Shown piece after piece: positions 1 through 7,417 of a stretch of DNA of 24,728 bases. The DNA is from a virus. The translations under genes were made by a program, and so were the position numbers. The stretch is taken from IMG/VR virus record IMGVR_UViG_3300034523_000121, positions 1 through 24,728 of that record; one strand, given 5' to 3'. Every line of letters starts with the position of its first letter. Position 1 is the first letter of the stretch. The notes beneath the pieces were generated by a model that saw only the letters and a list, made by a program, of their open reading frames with translations, did no database searches and was not told the DNA's origin.

Positions 1-97
1 CAGGCTTTGATACCATATAGCTGTAAGTGCTTGATTTCCTTGGGCATAAAATCCTCCCCAAAACTTCCCCAATATCGCCCAAAAATTCAGCCACCGA
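1..97. other. Non-coding flank of int, possible attachment region
   Basis: These bases lie just beyond the 3' end of the integrase gene, where lambda-like phages carry the phage attachment site or, in a prophage, the junction with the host. I see no convincing gene here. Two short related stretches containing CCCAAAA (around 57-62 and 78-84) could be arm-type or core recombination sites, but this is only a suggestion. No tRNA is visible within these bases. Confidence 0.25.
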
Positions 98-1201
98 TTA
101 TGCCACGTCAATCCACTCAGCGCCTCGGCTGTCTCGGTACAGGTCGGTCATGGTTGCCGAACGGTGACCCAGCAGTTTCTGCGCATCACGGCCTTCAAGT
201 TCGTGAAGTCGTGCGGCGAGGGATCGCTGCTCGTGAAAGGACGGTGGTTGGCGGCCAAAAGTTATTCCCAGCTTCACGGCAGCTTTGTCGCGCGCCTCGG
301 CAAAGGCAGAGCTCAGCGTGTCCAGCACCAGCGGCTGGCCAGCTTTTGCCCGGCCCGAAGCTTGTGCATGGTGCACCAGGTGTTGTGACAGAACGCGGTC
401 GCGGCATTGTTTAATTACCGCGGCCAGATCCAGCCCGACCGACTCGAGGTGAAGCGCCGTGCTGATCCGCAGCCTGGTCCCGGTCTTGGACTGAACGACA
501 TGCAGGAAGCCGTCGTGCACATCCTTGAACAGCATCGAGGCTATATCGTCCCGGCGCTGGCCGGTGAGCACCGCCAGTTCCATTGCCCTGCGAAGCCATG
601 GTTTCGTGGCTTCCTCGTAGATCGCCTTCCACAGTTCCAGCGTCAGCCGTTCGCGCTTGATGTTCACCCGCGCCGCTTTGGTCACCTCGACCGGGTTGGT
701 GTCTGCCCACCCCCGCGCCTGCGCCTCGGCGAACACGTCTCGCAACAGCGAACGCATTGCCCTGGCCATCTGCGCCTTTCCCTCTTTGGCCATGCCCGTC
801 AGGTAATCGGCCACATCCATCGTCGTGATGTCCTTAATCCCCTTCGAACCGAATACTGCTGTCAGGCGGTTTATCCGCATGCCCACGTTTTTGTTGCTGC
901 TGGCTGAAAGCTTGCGCTCGGCGAACAGTTCGCGGTATTCGTCCAGCCACTCCGAGAACAATTTTCCAGGCGCTGGCGTCGGTGTGCTGATGCGCTCAGC
1001 AAGCGTTGGCTTGATGGCGTCCGCGTGGTTGGCGGCGACGGCCTCACGGATCGCCGCCTCCTTATCCTTGCCCAGGCCGAACACGCGACCACTGACTGGG
1101 TCGCGGTAGGTGTAATAAGTGACGCCGTTGCGGGCGTCGGTCTTGCGGTAGAGATTGGGCGGAAGATCCTTTGACCCGGTGTTACGCGGCCTGGGCGCCA
1201 T
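98..1201 (-). CDS. int: Lambda-type tyrosine recombinase (integrase)
   Basis: This 367-residue site-specific recombinase would integrate and, with Xis, excise the phage. The N-terminal part (about 1-65) resembles the lambda arm-binding domain, about 80-170 is the SAM-like core-binding domain, and the rest is the catalytic domain. All expected active-site residues are visible: R216 in TGQRRDD, K239 in SKTGTR, H323 and R326 in FHEQRSL, H346 in LLGHRS and the nucleophile Y355 in DLYRDSRG. These match lambda Int motifs closely (FHELRSL, LLGHKS, YRDDRG in lambda) and the length is close to lambda's 356. The start codon lies inside the end of xis (20-base overlap), as in lambda. It is the last gene of the leftward operon. 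Confidence in family and function is very high; the target site in the host is unknown. Confidence 0.97.
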   Translation of the reverse strand: MAPRPRNTGSKDLPPNLYRKTDARNGVTYYTYRDPVSGRVFGLGKDKEAAIREAVAANHADAIKPTLAERISTPTPAPGKLFSEWLDEYRELFAERKLSASSNKNVGMRINRLTAVFGSKGIKDITTMDVADYLTGMAKEGKAQMARAMRSLLRDVFAEAQARGWADTNPVEVTKAARVNIKRERLTLELWKAIYEEATKPWLRRAMELAVLTGQRRDDIASMLFKDVHDGFLHVVQSKTGTRLRISTALHLESVGLDLAAVIKQCRDRVLSQHLVHHAQASGRAKAGQPLVLDTLSSAFAEARDKAAVKLGITFGRQPPSFHEQRSLAARLHELEGRDAQKLLGHRSATMTDLYRDSRGAEWIDVA

Positions 1202-1424
1202 TGCGTGCTCTCTCTATTCTGCTGATCAGGCTACCGCCGACAATCCGTACGGGCGGCTGATCAGGTTCTTGGTAGTGGGCGTCGGACTCTACATAGTAGT
1301 TGCGCCCGTGCTTGACCGGTACTGGCGCGATTCTGCCCTCTCGGGCCCATTTGCGCAGGGTATTGGGGCTCGGCGGCGTCTTGAACTCGGCCGCCGCCCA
1401 TTCATCCAGGGTGACTTTTGCCAT
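1182..1424 (-). CDS. xis: Lambda-type excisionase
   Basis: This 80-residue protein is a small winged-helix recombination directionality factor that bends attachment-site DNA so that Int excises rather than integrates. It lines up along its length with lambda Xis: VTLDEWAA at the N terminus, TLRKWAREGRI in the recognition helix, PVPVKHGRNYYV in the wing, then a basic tail with GGSLISRIERARNG (lambda has GGLLKRIRNGKK). A GGAG lies about eight bases before the ATG. Its last 20 bases overlap the start of int, the same overlap as in lambda, so the two are likely translationally coupled and made from the pL transcript. Confidence 0.93.
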   Translation of the reverse strand: MAKVTLDEWAAAEFKTPPSPNTLRKWAREGRIAPVPVKHGRNYYVESDAHYQEPDQPPVRIVGGSLISRIERARNGAQAA

Positions 1425-1462
1425 GATGATGCTCCGCGCCGCGCTGGGCGGCAGAAGGTGGG

Positions 1463-1936
1463 TTATCTGGTTTGCTTGGCCAGCAGCTCGGTGGCGGATA
1501 CAAGGGCGCTGCCTGCCCTTTTCGCTGAGACCTCCCCGCCCGTGAGTGCCTTGCTCAGGCAGTCGGTGACTAGTTCCAGCACGGATACCAGCTCTTCGGT
1601 ATTGGCAGACGACTCACGGCCCATATCCCAGAACGTCTGCGCCCAGTGGCCCTCTGGAGGCGGGCACCGGTCTTGTGCACCGAATGCCAGGGTGCCGACA
1701 ATTGCATCGCAAAGGTCGCGCTTGTAGCTGTTGTCGCCGTCGATGCTCAGGCCGCGCCGGCGCAGAGCGCTGACCAGCTCGTTTCTATCCAGGCCCTGGT
1801 CTTCCAGGACGATGTCTCGCTCTGGCTCACCTGGGGTGACGATGACCAGGGCAAGCTTTGCGCCTGGCAGGCAGTACTCGCTGAGTTTGACCAGTGCATC
1901 GTTGGCTGCTTCGTGGAATCGCTGAACTGCTGACAT
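1463..1936 (-). CDS. Small phage protein of unknown function
   Basis: This is a 157-residue protein with no catalytic motif that I recognise. The ATG at 1936 is preferred over an upstream in-frame ATG at 2035 because GAGG sits about nine bases before it and the earlier extension is a Pro/Arg-rich low-complexity stretch overlapping the neighbouring gene. The protein looks soluble and mostly helical. Its middle has PPPEGHWAQTFWDMGRE, a stretch I associate with hypothetical proteins of Pseudomonas phages, although I cannot verify this here. It lies in the leftward operon just upstream of xis, a position lambda fills with dispensable accessory genes. Confidence 0.75.
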   Translation of the reverse strand: MSAVQRFHEAANDALVKLSEYCLPGAKLALVIVTPGEPERDIVLEDQGLDRNELVSALRRRGLSIDGDNSYKRDLCDAIVGTLAFGAQDRCPPPEGHWAQTFWDMGRESSANTEELVSVLELVTDCLSKALTGGEVSAKRAGSALVSATELLAKQTR

Positions 1937-1985
1937 AGGAATACCTCGCCCGCCGCTCACCGGCAGGCATGTAGGGGGATTGGGG

Positions 1986-2411
1986 TTAGGACGTTGCGTC
2001 GGTCGCCTCGGAGGACTTCTGCCATTCGATGACATCGGCGCCGAAGTCGGCGCGGGTGAAGTCGATAGCGCCGAATTGCCAGTGGTAGGTGAAAGGCAGT
2101 TGTCCGGGGCCGCGTTCGCATCGAGCCAGGACCGTCCCGCAGGAAAGGCGTAGATCTATCGTCTGGTGGCCTGGATCTTCATCTGGCTCAGCATCTTCCC
2201 AGTTGCCTCTGAGCTTTCGCACCGCATCGACCACATCGGCGATTTCAAACTCGCCGCGACTCGATCCGACGATGCCTTTAATCTGGTGGATTCCTGTTTC
2301 CCACCGGTCCTTACGCACCACCTTGCCGTCCGCTCGGATTTCGTAGTCCTCGGCTTTGGCGTCCCGGAACTCCGGCATGCGGAAGTCGCGCTCTGTGACT
2401 TGTCTGCTCAT
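1986..2411 (-). CDS. Hypothetical phage protein
   Basis: This 141-residue acidic soluble protein is unrecognised. It begins MSRQVTERDFRMPEFRD, has a short beta-type stretch DYEIRADGKVVRKDRWETGI, and ends with a Trp/Phe-containing region (FTYHWQFGAIDFT). There is no membrane segment, signal peptide or obvious metal site. AAGGAG lies just before the start, inside the preceding micro-ORF, and the ATG overlaps the stop of that micro-ORF by ATGA, which supports the chosen start and coupled translation. It is part of the pL operon's distal accessory block. Confidence 0.7.
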   Translation of the reverse strand: MSRQVTERDFRMPEFRDAKAEDYEIRADGKVVRKDRWETGIHQIKGIVGSSRGEFEIADVVDAVRKLRGNWEDAEPDEDPGHQTIDLRLSCGTVLARCERGPGQLPFTYHWQFGAIDFTRADFGADVIEWQKSSEATDATS

Positions 2412-2464
2412 GGCCTCGGCTCCTTGCAGATGAAGACGTAGGCGAGCCAGAGGGTGGCGATCAT
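2408..2464 (-). CDS. Possible 18-residue hydrophobic micro-ORF
   Basis: The frame reads MIATLWLAYVFICKEPRP and fills exactly the gap between two genes, overlapping both by ATGA (2461-2464 upstream, 2408-2411 downstream). An AGGAG lies about ten bases before its ATG. The first two thirds are hydrophobic, so a tiny membrane peptide is possible. It may equally act only as a translational bridge, since its own codons carry the AAGGAG used by the next gene. Frame coupling on both sides is the only real evidence. Confidence 0.4.
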   Translation of the reverse strand: MIATLWLAYVFICKEPRP

Positions 2465-2805
2465 AGTAGGTGTGCTCCTGCTTCGAGTAGGCCGTCGCGG
2501 TCTTCGCGTAGGCTGTCTCTTTCCTTGCGCAACGCTTCGTTCTCGGCGATCAGGGCCAGGACTGCGGCAGGGTTGGCGGCTCGGTAATACGCCTCGGCCG
2601 CACCAAACTCATGGCCGATTCCGTAAAATTGGACGCCAATCGCTACGCCGTCATAGTTGCAATAGTCCGCTTCAAGCTCTACTTCGCCACTTCCTCCGCA
2701 ATGCGGGCATTCGATATAGCCGTTTCCGGATTTCTCTTCTGCTGTATCGAACTCTTGCGGGGTTGCAGCCTCGGCCAGGAGCTTCAGTTCGTTATAGTCA
2801 GGCAT
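2461..2805 (-). CDS. Ead/Ea22-like phage protein with zinc-ribbon-like CxxC
   Basis: This 114-residue protein has three visible parts. Residues about 1-25 form a helix (LKLLAEAATPQEF). Next comes CPHCGGSGEVE followed by a YCNYDG segment, which together could bind one metal or form a zinc-ribbon-like fold. The C-terminal helix contains NPAAVLALIAENEALRKERD and is probably a coiled coil. That last motif is typical of the Ead/Ea22-like accessory proteins of temperate phages, whose function is not established. AAGGA precedes the ATG. The same motif recurs in the plus-strand gene at 21823-22143. Confidence 0.75.
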   Translation of the reverse strand: MPDYNELKLLAEAATPQEFDTAEEKSGNGYIECPHCGGSGEVELEADYCNYDGVAIGVQFYGIGHEFGAAEAYYRAANPAAVLALIAENEALRKERDSLREDRDGLLEAGAHLL

Positions 2806-2817
2806 GACTTCGTCCTT

Positions 2818-2886
2818 GCCGCTATAGCGGCTGACTTTGAAGGGGGAGGGGTTACAGGTTTTGCGGGTGGAGTACGGATGTACTCC
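2818..2886. repeat. Intergenic palindrome and hairpin
   Basis: Two self-complementary elements sit in the 94-base gap between minus-strand genes. One is a perfect 14-base palindrome, GCCGCTATAGCGGC, at 2818-2831. The other is a hairpin with a 7-base-pair stem, GGAGTAC/GTACTCC, and a four-base loop at 2869-2886. Neither is followed by a T run on either strand, so neither looks like an intrinsic terminator. A protein-binding site or an RNA processing or stability element is possible. Confidence 0.4.
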
Positions 2887-2899
2887 TATCGGGTTTTGG

Positions 2900-3205
2900 C
2901 TAATCGGCCAGACGCCGGAAGCCCATCGAGTAGATCAACTCCGCACGGGCCTGGCCGATGCCGTCAATGCGCTTGAGCCAGCCTATCGATTCATCGCGAG
3001 ATGCGAACGCTGGTGCACCAGGATGCGGGGTAAAGCGAAGCGCTGCTTTGTAGGCTGCATCCAGGGCGTCATCCAAATCACCGCCGGCCTTTTTGGCTTC
3101 GTTGAAGGCGATGATCATCTTCACCCGGGCGTCGTAGCAGCGCTCCACCGGCATGCATGCCATTTGCTCAGCCTGCACGCCGTCAATCGTTTGGTTGGTG
3201 GTCAT
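2900..3205 (-). CDS. Hypothetical phage protein with C-terminal HhH-like motif
   Basis: This is a 101-residue protein with ATG at 3205, preferred over an upstream TTG at 3211 because GGGGAG lies about seven bases before the ATG. The middle is helical (ARVKMIIAFNEAKKAGGDLDDALDAAY). The C terminus, WLKRIDGIGQARAELIYSMGFR, resembles a helix-hairpin-helix turn (IDGIGQA) of the kind that binds DNA backbone non-specifically, but a single such motif is weak evidence. It follows the 54-residue gene closely and is probably co-translated with it. Function is unknown. Confidence 0.7.
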   Translation of the reverse strand: MTTNQTIDGVQAEQMACMPVERCYDARVKMIIAFNEAKKAGGDLDDALDAAYKAALRFTPHPGAPAFASRDESIGWLKRIDGIGQARAELIYSMGFRRLAD

Positions 3206-3207
3206 GG

Positions 3208-3372
3208 TCAATCTCCCCAGTACGACATGTCTTCATCTACCGCCTCAGCCGGCGACATTTCCCAGTCGTCGGCATAGGTCTCGTAAAGTGATGCAACCAT
3301 GCCCCAGTTGGCCCAGCCGGCGCGGCGATGCATGTACAGGTAAGCGCGCAATTTCCAGATAAAAGCCTTCAT
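3208..3372 (-). CDS. Small 54-residue phage protein
   Basis: The frame starts at ATG 3372 with GAGGTG six bases upstream and stops at 3208, three bases before the next start. The translation begins MKAFIWKLRAYLYMHRRAG, continues through WANWGMVASLYETYADDWE and ends in an acidic tail, EDMSYWGD. The basic aromatic N-terminal helix followed by an acidic C terminus looks like a real small protein. I associate it with uncharacterised Pseudomonas phage proteins. The strong ribosome-binding site and operon spacing are the main support. Confidence 0.65.
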   Translation of the reverse strand: MKAFIWKLRAYLYMHRRAGWANWGMVASLYETYADDWEMSPAEAVDEDMSYWGD

Positions 3373-3431
3373 AAATCACCTCGGCAAATCAGTTGTGCCA
3401 GTGCCAGCAGGCACCAGCAGTAGGCGGGGAT

Positions 3432-3941
3432 TTAGCGCTTGAGCGCTCTTAGACCTTGATGAACTGGACACATCGCAGCAGCCCATAAGCCAGTGTGGCC
3501 CTTTGGTGGGCAGCAGCATCCGTTAGGGCGTTCCTCGACATACATCTTGGCGGTGCAGCTCATCGTGTCCGGGTACCCGTCAGGCTTGCCCATACGGTGA
3601 GCACCGTTAACGACTGGGATACCAGCCTGGCAGCCATCGCACTGGTTGCGCTCGACCTCTGCCGGCTTGAGTGCGGCCTTAGCCATCTCAACGCTGAAGC
3701 ACTCGCCGTCCGAATGACCTTCGGGGAAATACTCCAGCATCCCTTCAAGCGCGGAAGTAAGCACATCCGCCCGCTCATCCGCTGCGGTCAGGCGCTGTTG
3801 CAACTCCTTCTCGCGGCGCTCCGAGGCTACGGCGCGCTCGGCGGCGTCCAGAAACAGGCGGGTCACGTTGTCGAAGTCTGATGCGCGCACGCACAAAACG
3901 TTGGATGCCTCGTGGCACCAGAAGCTTTTTACCTCGCTCAT
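3432..3941 (-). CDS. Hypothetical phage protein with coiled coil and Cys-rich tail
   Basis: This is a 169-residue protein. Residues about 20-65 form a charged helical coiled-coil region (AAERAVASERREKELQQRL). The C-terminal half holds several Cys residues in CDGCQAGIPVVNG, a GHTG-type turn and CCCPP, and could bind zinc. The NQCDGCQAG...VNGAHR segment is of a kind I associate with small phage proteins. Its ATG overlaps the stop of the upstream DUF4406 gene by ATGA (3938-3941), so the two are probably coupled. No function can be assigned. Confidence 0.7.
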   Translation of the reverse strand: MSEVKSFWCHEASNVLCVRASDFDNVTRLFLDAAERAVASERREKELQQRLTAADERADVLTSALEGMLEYFPEGHSDGECFSVEMAKAALKPAEVERNQCDGCQAGIPVVNGAHRMGKPDGYPDTMSCTAKMYVEERPNGCCCPPKGHTGLWAAAMCPVHQGLRALKR

Positions 3942-4249
3942 ACAGCCTCCCTCGTTACCAGATCATGGGCATCCACAACGGCCATGCCGAGGCGTTCGGC
4001 TATCAGGACTTCCAAGCGGGCGCCCTTTGAATGCTCCCAGCCGGGCAGGGTAGCCACGGTGTCGCAGTCCATCAGGGCGACGATGTCGCGGCGCATGCAG
4101 TCGTTCCAGGTGCCGCCGTCCGGGTTGACCTCTGCGGGGTTGGTGACGGTGTGGCCGCCGGCGCGCAGGTTATCGGTCATTGCGGCGAAGGCCGGGAAGT
4201 TGAGGCCGGGCAGGCCGGTCATGGGGCCGCTCAGGTAAATCCGTTTCAC
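3938..4249 (-). CDS. DUF4406 (nucleoside deoxyribosyltransferase-like) protein
   Basis: This 103-residue protein begins with KRIYLSGPMTGLPGLNFPAF. YLSGPMTG is the phosphate-binding-like loop typical of DUF4406 and the nucleoside 2-deoxyribosyltransferase superfamily. Later comes DTVATLPGWEHSKGARLE, the equivalent of the conserved W-x-x-S-x-G-A-x-x-E motif with the likely catalytic Glu. I chose GTG 4249 because AAGGAA lies about seven bases before it; a longer frame from 4330 would run into the methyltransferase gene without a clear ribosome-binding site. It lies directly downstream of the cytosine methyltransferase, so a role in nucleotide or base metabolism is possible, but the reaction is unproven for DUF4406. 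Confidence 0.8.
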   Translation of the reverse strand: MKRIYLSGPMTGLPGLNFPAFAAMTDNLRAGGHTVTNPAEVNPDGGTWNDCMRRDIVALMDCDTVATLPGWEHSKGARLEVLIAERLGMAVVDAHDLVTREAV

Positions 4250-4293
4250 GGGGATTCCTTGCCGGGTCATGCCCGGGGTGTGGAGTGGGAGGT

Positions 4294-6351
4294 TTAAGCG
4301 GCTCGTGCTTGGCGTTGTTCGGCGCGCCATGGATCATTGGCCCGAGCAAGCGCAGCCATCGGCGGCGGGCTGACGCTGTTGCCGCACATGTGCACCTGCT
4401 GAGTCTTGGTGAACGGCTTGCCGTCGGCGCCGTGGCTGATGATGTAGTCGCTCGGGAATCCCTGGGCTTTGTATAGCTCGGCCGGCTTCAGCATCCGCAG
4501 GCAGATGTCGACGATCACGTAGGGCGTACCTTTCACCATCACAGTGACCATGGCCAGGCGGTCCTTGGTGGTGATTGTCGGCGCGGGCGCATCGCAAGCG
4601 CTGATGTTCTCTGTTCCGTAGTAGCTGATCAGGAACGCAGCGACCCGCAGGGCACCGGCTTCGTGTTCAGGCGACAAAGTGAGCGACACCAGCGAGCTCT
4701 TGCCACCGCCGCCTGCCGTGATGGTCGGCGCCGGTTCTTCCAGGCCCTGGCCCACGCTGGCGCCGAATGCTCGCCCCATGAAAGCACTGACCAACCCGTG
4801 GTGCTGGCCGCCGGCGCTGATGGTGTGCAGCGGGTCATTTGCGTCCCGTGCATCACAGTTGCCGCGCATGTGCACCAGGTGCGCCGTCGCCAGTTGCTGC
4901 TGGCTGCCGGTGTTGGTCACAGTGGTCATGGGCTCGTGCATGCCCTTGGCGTGCGTGGTGTTGAATCCGCCGTTGGCCTGGATCATCACCGCGGTGCTGA
5001 TCGACTGTCCGCCGCCGCTTGCAGTGACGGTGCCGATCGGGCCGCAGATGTCGTTTACCCCGTGGGAGCGACGTTTGTTTGCACCAGAACCTTCGCCGTG
5101 CCCGGCCTGGACGATACAGGCCGATGCGACCGCACGGTGACTGCGAGTCATGAGAGTGCCGATCGGCTGGTCTGCTGATACTGGGTGCCCGGCATACACC
5201 GGCCCGCCAGCTCCCACCAGAACTGAGCTGGTCAGTGCGTGCTTAACGCCGCCAGCGACCACCGTGCCCAGTGGTTGGTCTAGGCCTGGCATTCGTGGCT
5301 CTTGTCCTGGGCGTTCGCCGTAACCTGACTGAATCAGCGTGGGGCTCACCACCGAGAAGGCGCCTCCCTTTGGATAGGAGGTGACGGTGCGCAGTGGCTC
5401 GTCGGACGACTGCACCGTTTCTCCTGACCAGTTGGCGATCGGCACAATGAATGGCGCCGCGCTATCGATGACGAACTTCTTCATTCCTTTGGCAACGCGC
5501 CGCAGTGTGGCCGGGGCCAGGTCCTTCTTGCGACCGAAGATGCTTTTGCCCAGGTCAGTGAAATCGATGCAGTCCGCGGCTGTTTTCCACTTCTGCTGGC
5601 CTTTGGCGGGGCTCTTGGCGTGGGTTGACTCCGGCCACACGATTGGCTGGCCGTCGCACCGGGCGATCATGAACAGGCGTTCCCGGCTGGTCGGCGCGCC
5701 GAAGTCGCAGGCCTTGATCACCTTCCACTCGACGACGTAGCCCATGCCTTCCAGCAAGGCCACGAACCGGCGCCAGGTGCGGCCGCGCTGTTTCGGATCA
5801 GGGATCAGGAACTGCTGGCCCACCGGCACAACCTCACCAGGTGCAGCAACTTCGCCGCCGAGTTTCACCACGCGGCCGGTGGCCTTATCGCGCTTGGCGA
5901 TCAGTCGGCCCCACTGCAGGATCTGTTTCACGTTCTCCAGGCTGATCACCCGGGGCCGCTTCATGCCTGCCCACTTGAGGCCAATCCAAGAAAGGTTGCG
6001 GATCTCGCGCTTACGCGGTTGGCCGCCGGCCGCCTGGCTGTGGTGCGTGCAGTCCGGTGACATGTGGAACCAGCCCACGGCCTTGCCGCCGCATTCAGTG
6101 TCCGGATCACCCTCGAACACGTCGGTGGTGAAGTGCCGGGCGCCCGGGTGATTCACGGTGTGCATGCTGATCGCTTGCGGGCTGTGGTTCTTCGCCACGT
6201 TCACCGTGCGGCCCAGGCCCATTTCCAGCCCGGTACCGGCGCCGCCACCACCACAGAAGAAGTCGACAACGATCTCATCGTCCTGAGGGTTGAAGCCGAG
6301 TCCGTATTGGGTTTTGAAATCGAAGGGATGTTTCTTCTGTTGTGCGGACAT
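4294..6351 (-). CDS. C5 cytosine-specific DNA methyltransferase with repeat-filled target region
   Basis: This 685-residue enzyme transfers a methyl group from S-adenosylmethionine to C5 of cytosine in DNA and probably protects phage DNA from host restriction. Motif I is VVDFFCGGGGAGTGLE (about 28-43). The catalytic Cys is C101 in SPDCTHHS, a PDC variant of the usual PC motif. ENV (139-141) is motif VI, TSRERLF (about 221-227) is motif VIII, KPAELYKAQGFP is motif IX, and GNSVSPPP (657-664) is motif X. Between motifs VIII and IX lie about eight degenerate copies (about 317-602) of a 30-40-residue unit with P-x-x-T-[VI] followed by a Gly-rich turn and a hydrophobic strand. It is much longer than a typical Dcm (about 470). 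ATG 6351 is chosen because GAGG lies eight bases upstream. Confidence 0.92.
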   Translation of the reverse strand: MSAQQKKHPFDFKTQYGLGFNPQDDEIVVDFFCGGGGAGTGLEMGLGRTVNVAKNHSPQAISMHTVNHPGARHFTTDVFEGDPDTECGGKAVGWFHMSPDCTHHSQAAGGQPRKREIRNLSWIGLKWAGMKRPRVISLENVKQILQWGRLIAKRDKATGRVVKLGGEVAAPGEVVPVGQQFLIPDPKQRGRTWRRFVALLEGMGYVVEWKVIKACDFGAPTSRERLFMIARCDGQPIVWPESTHAKSPAKGQQKWKTAADCIDFTDLGKSIFGRKKDLAPATLRRVAKGMKKFVIDSAAPFIVPIANWSGETVQSSDEPLRTVTSYPKGGAFSVVSPTLIQSGYGERPGQEPRMPGLDQPLGTVVAGGVKHALTSSVLVGAGGPVYAGHPVSADQPIGTLMTRSHRAVASACIVQAGHGEGSGANKRRSHGVNDICGPIGTVTASGGGQSISTAVMIQANGGFNTTHAKGMHEPMTTVTNTGSQQQLATAHLVHMRGNCDARDANDPLHTISAGGQHHGLVSAFMGRAFGASVGQGLEEPAPTITAGGGGKSSLVSLTLSPEHEAGALRVAAFLISYYGTENISACDAPAPTITTKDRLAMVTVMVKGTPYVIVDICLRMLKPAELYKAQGFPSDYIISHGADGKPFTKTQQVHMCGNSVSPPPMAALARANDPWRAEQRQARAA

Positions 6352-6431
6352 AGGGGATCCTCGCCGGCTGGCGTGATTCGTAGAAGTGGGGTATTTGTGC
6401 GTCACTGAATATTTGGAGAGTGGTGGTTCGA

Positions 6432-6905
6432 ATGGATACGTTTTGGATACCGCTATTACTGGCAGTCGCAGGCGCGGCGTTTGGCGCGTATTTCGCGATT
6501 GTCAGAACAAAAAGGGAGAAGCTTTGGACAGAGCGATACGAGCGAATAGCTTCTGCTCTTGAGAAGACGAACCTCATACAGCGCTACCTCGACAGTGAGG
6601 TAAACGGTGAGCATCGTGTCCATGGGCTCACAGAGCATGAAAAAGCTCAACTCGATGCCAATTGGCCCATAGCCAGATACAAGCTATCTACAGACATCAC
6701 CATGTTGCAGATGCTTTTCACTAAGTCGGATTTCGCTGAGACCCATAAGCGTTGGGACGCGTTACAGAAAAAGCTATTCTCTTTGATAGAAGACTCGATG
6801 CCTCACGATGTCCATGAATATGTATCTGCTGCCCGGCCTAAGGCGGAGCAGCTTGAAAAAGCACTCATAGCTCTATCTCGTGCGAAGTGTTTAGGTTTCT
6901 TCTGA
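6432..6905 (+). CDS. Lone plus-strand membrane-anchored protein, unknown function
   Basis: This 157-residue protein has ATG at 6432; an earlier in-frame GTG at 6420 is possible, and GGAG lies about 15 bases before the ATG. Residues about 3-23 (FWIPLLLAVAGAAFGAYFAIV) form one membrane segment, followed by basic RTKREK, so the rest should be cytoplasmic. That part is helical and charged, with possible coiled coil and no motif I recognise. The gene sits between two minus-strand genes, is oriented against the whole leftward operon, and is visibly AT-richer with different codon use. These are marks of a moron: an added gene with its own promoter, often used for lysogenic conversion or superinfection control. 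I did not find a convincing promoter or terminator. Confidence 0.8.
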   Translation: MDTFWIPLLLAVAGAAFGAYFAIVRTKREKLWTERYERIASALEKTNLIQRYLDSEVNGEHRVHGLTEHEKAQLDANWPIARYKLSTDITMLQMLFTKSDFAETHKRWDALQKKLFSLIEDSMPHDVHEYVSAARPKAEQLEKALIALSRAKCLGFF

Positions 6906-6938
6906 GGCTGTACGACCAATACCCGGCATGGAGCCGGA

Positions 6939-7361
6939 TCAGGCTGCTACGGCGTCTTCGAACTTGATCAGCAGGCTGCGGGTGTCGTTGGTGCAGCCGT
7001 CTTCTTTGACGCAGTAAGTGGCCGGGGTGTGCTCGTAGATCCGCGTGATCACGCCTTGTTTGACCCTGGTACCAATAGGCAGCGGCGGCTCGGGTTTGAA
7101 CTCTTCAGCCCACGCTTTAACCGCCATATCTTCGGCCCGATCTACGAGATAGTCGACCTCGTCCAGCGCTTCCATGTCATCTCGCGTAGTGTCCCAGGAC
7201 GCATATTTATCTAGCTCCTTTGCCAGCTCAAAACCATCCATATGGCGGCGGTAGTGCTGGGCGATGGTGTCGGCGTCTCCATTGATCTTTTCAGCAACAA
7301 CGGTGCACGCGGCGAGGATCATTGCTTTATCAGCTTTCGGGCGCGGAGGAATGTTGCTCAT
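6939..7361 (-). CDS. Hypothetical phage protein
   Basis: This is a 140-residue soluble protein. The N-terminal two thirds are helical and acidic (ILAACTVVAEKINGDADTIAQHYR and later DEVDYLVDRAEDMAVKAW). The C terminus has a small beta-type stretch, PIGTRVKQGVITRIYEHTP, then YCVKEDG. GGAG lies eight or nine bases before the ATG. No domain recognised. It is the last gene before the inserted plus-strand gene and presumably part of the pL operon. Confidence 0.72.
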   Translation of the reverse strand: MSNIPPRPKADKAMILAACTVVAEKINGDADTIAQHYRRHMDGFELAKELDKYASWDTTRDDMEALDEVDYLVDRAEDMAVKAWAEEFKPEPPLPIGTRVKQGVITRIYEHTPATYCVKEDGCTNDTRSLLIKFEDAVAA

Positions 7362-7417
7362 GGATTATCTCCAGTCAGGCGCCGCCATCCGATACCGGAT
7401 GCAGCGAGTAGGGTGGG

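Noticed and set aside
3375-3434. Hydrophobic frame on the minus strand reading IPAYCWCLLALAQLICRGDL and ending by overlap with the start at 3372
   Set aside because: It resembles a tiny membrane peptide, but a stop codon directly precedes it and no ATG, GTG or TTG start exists in frame.
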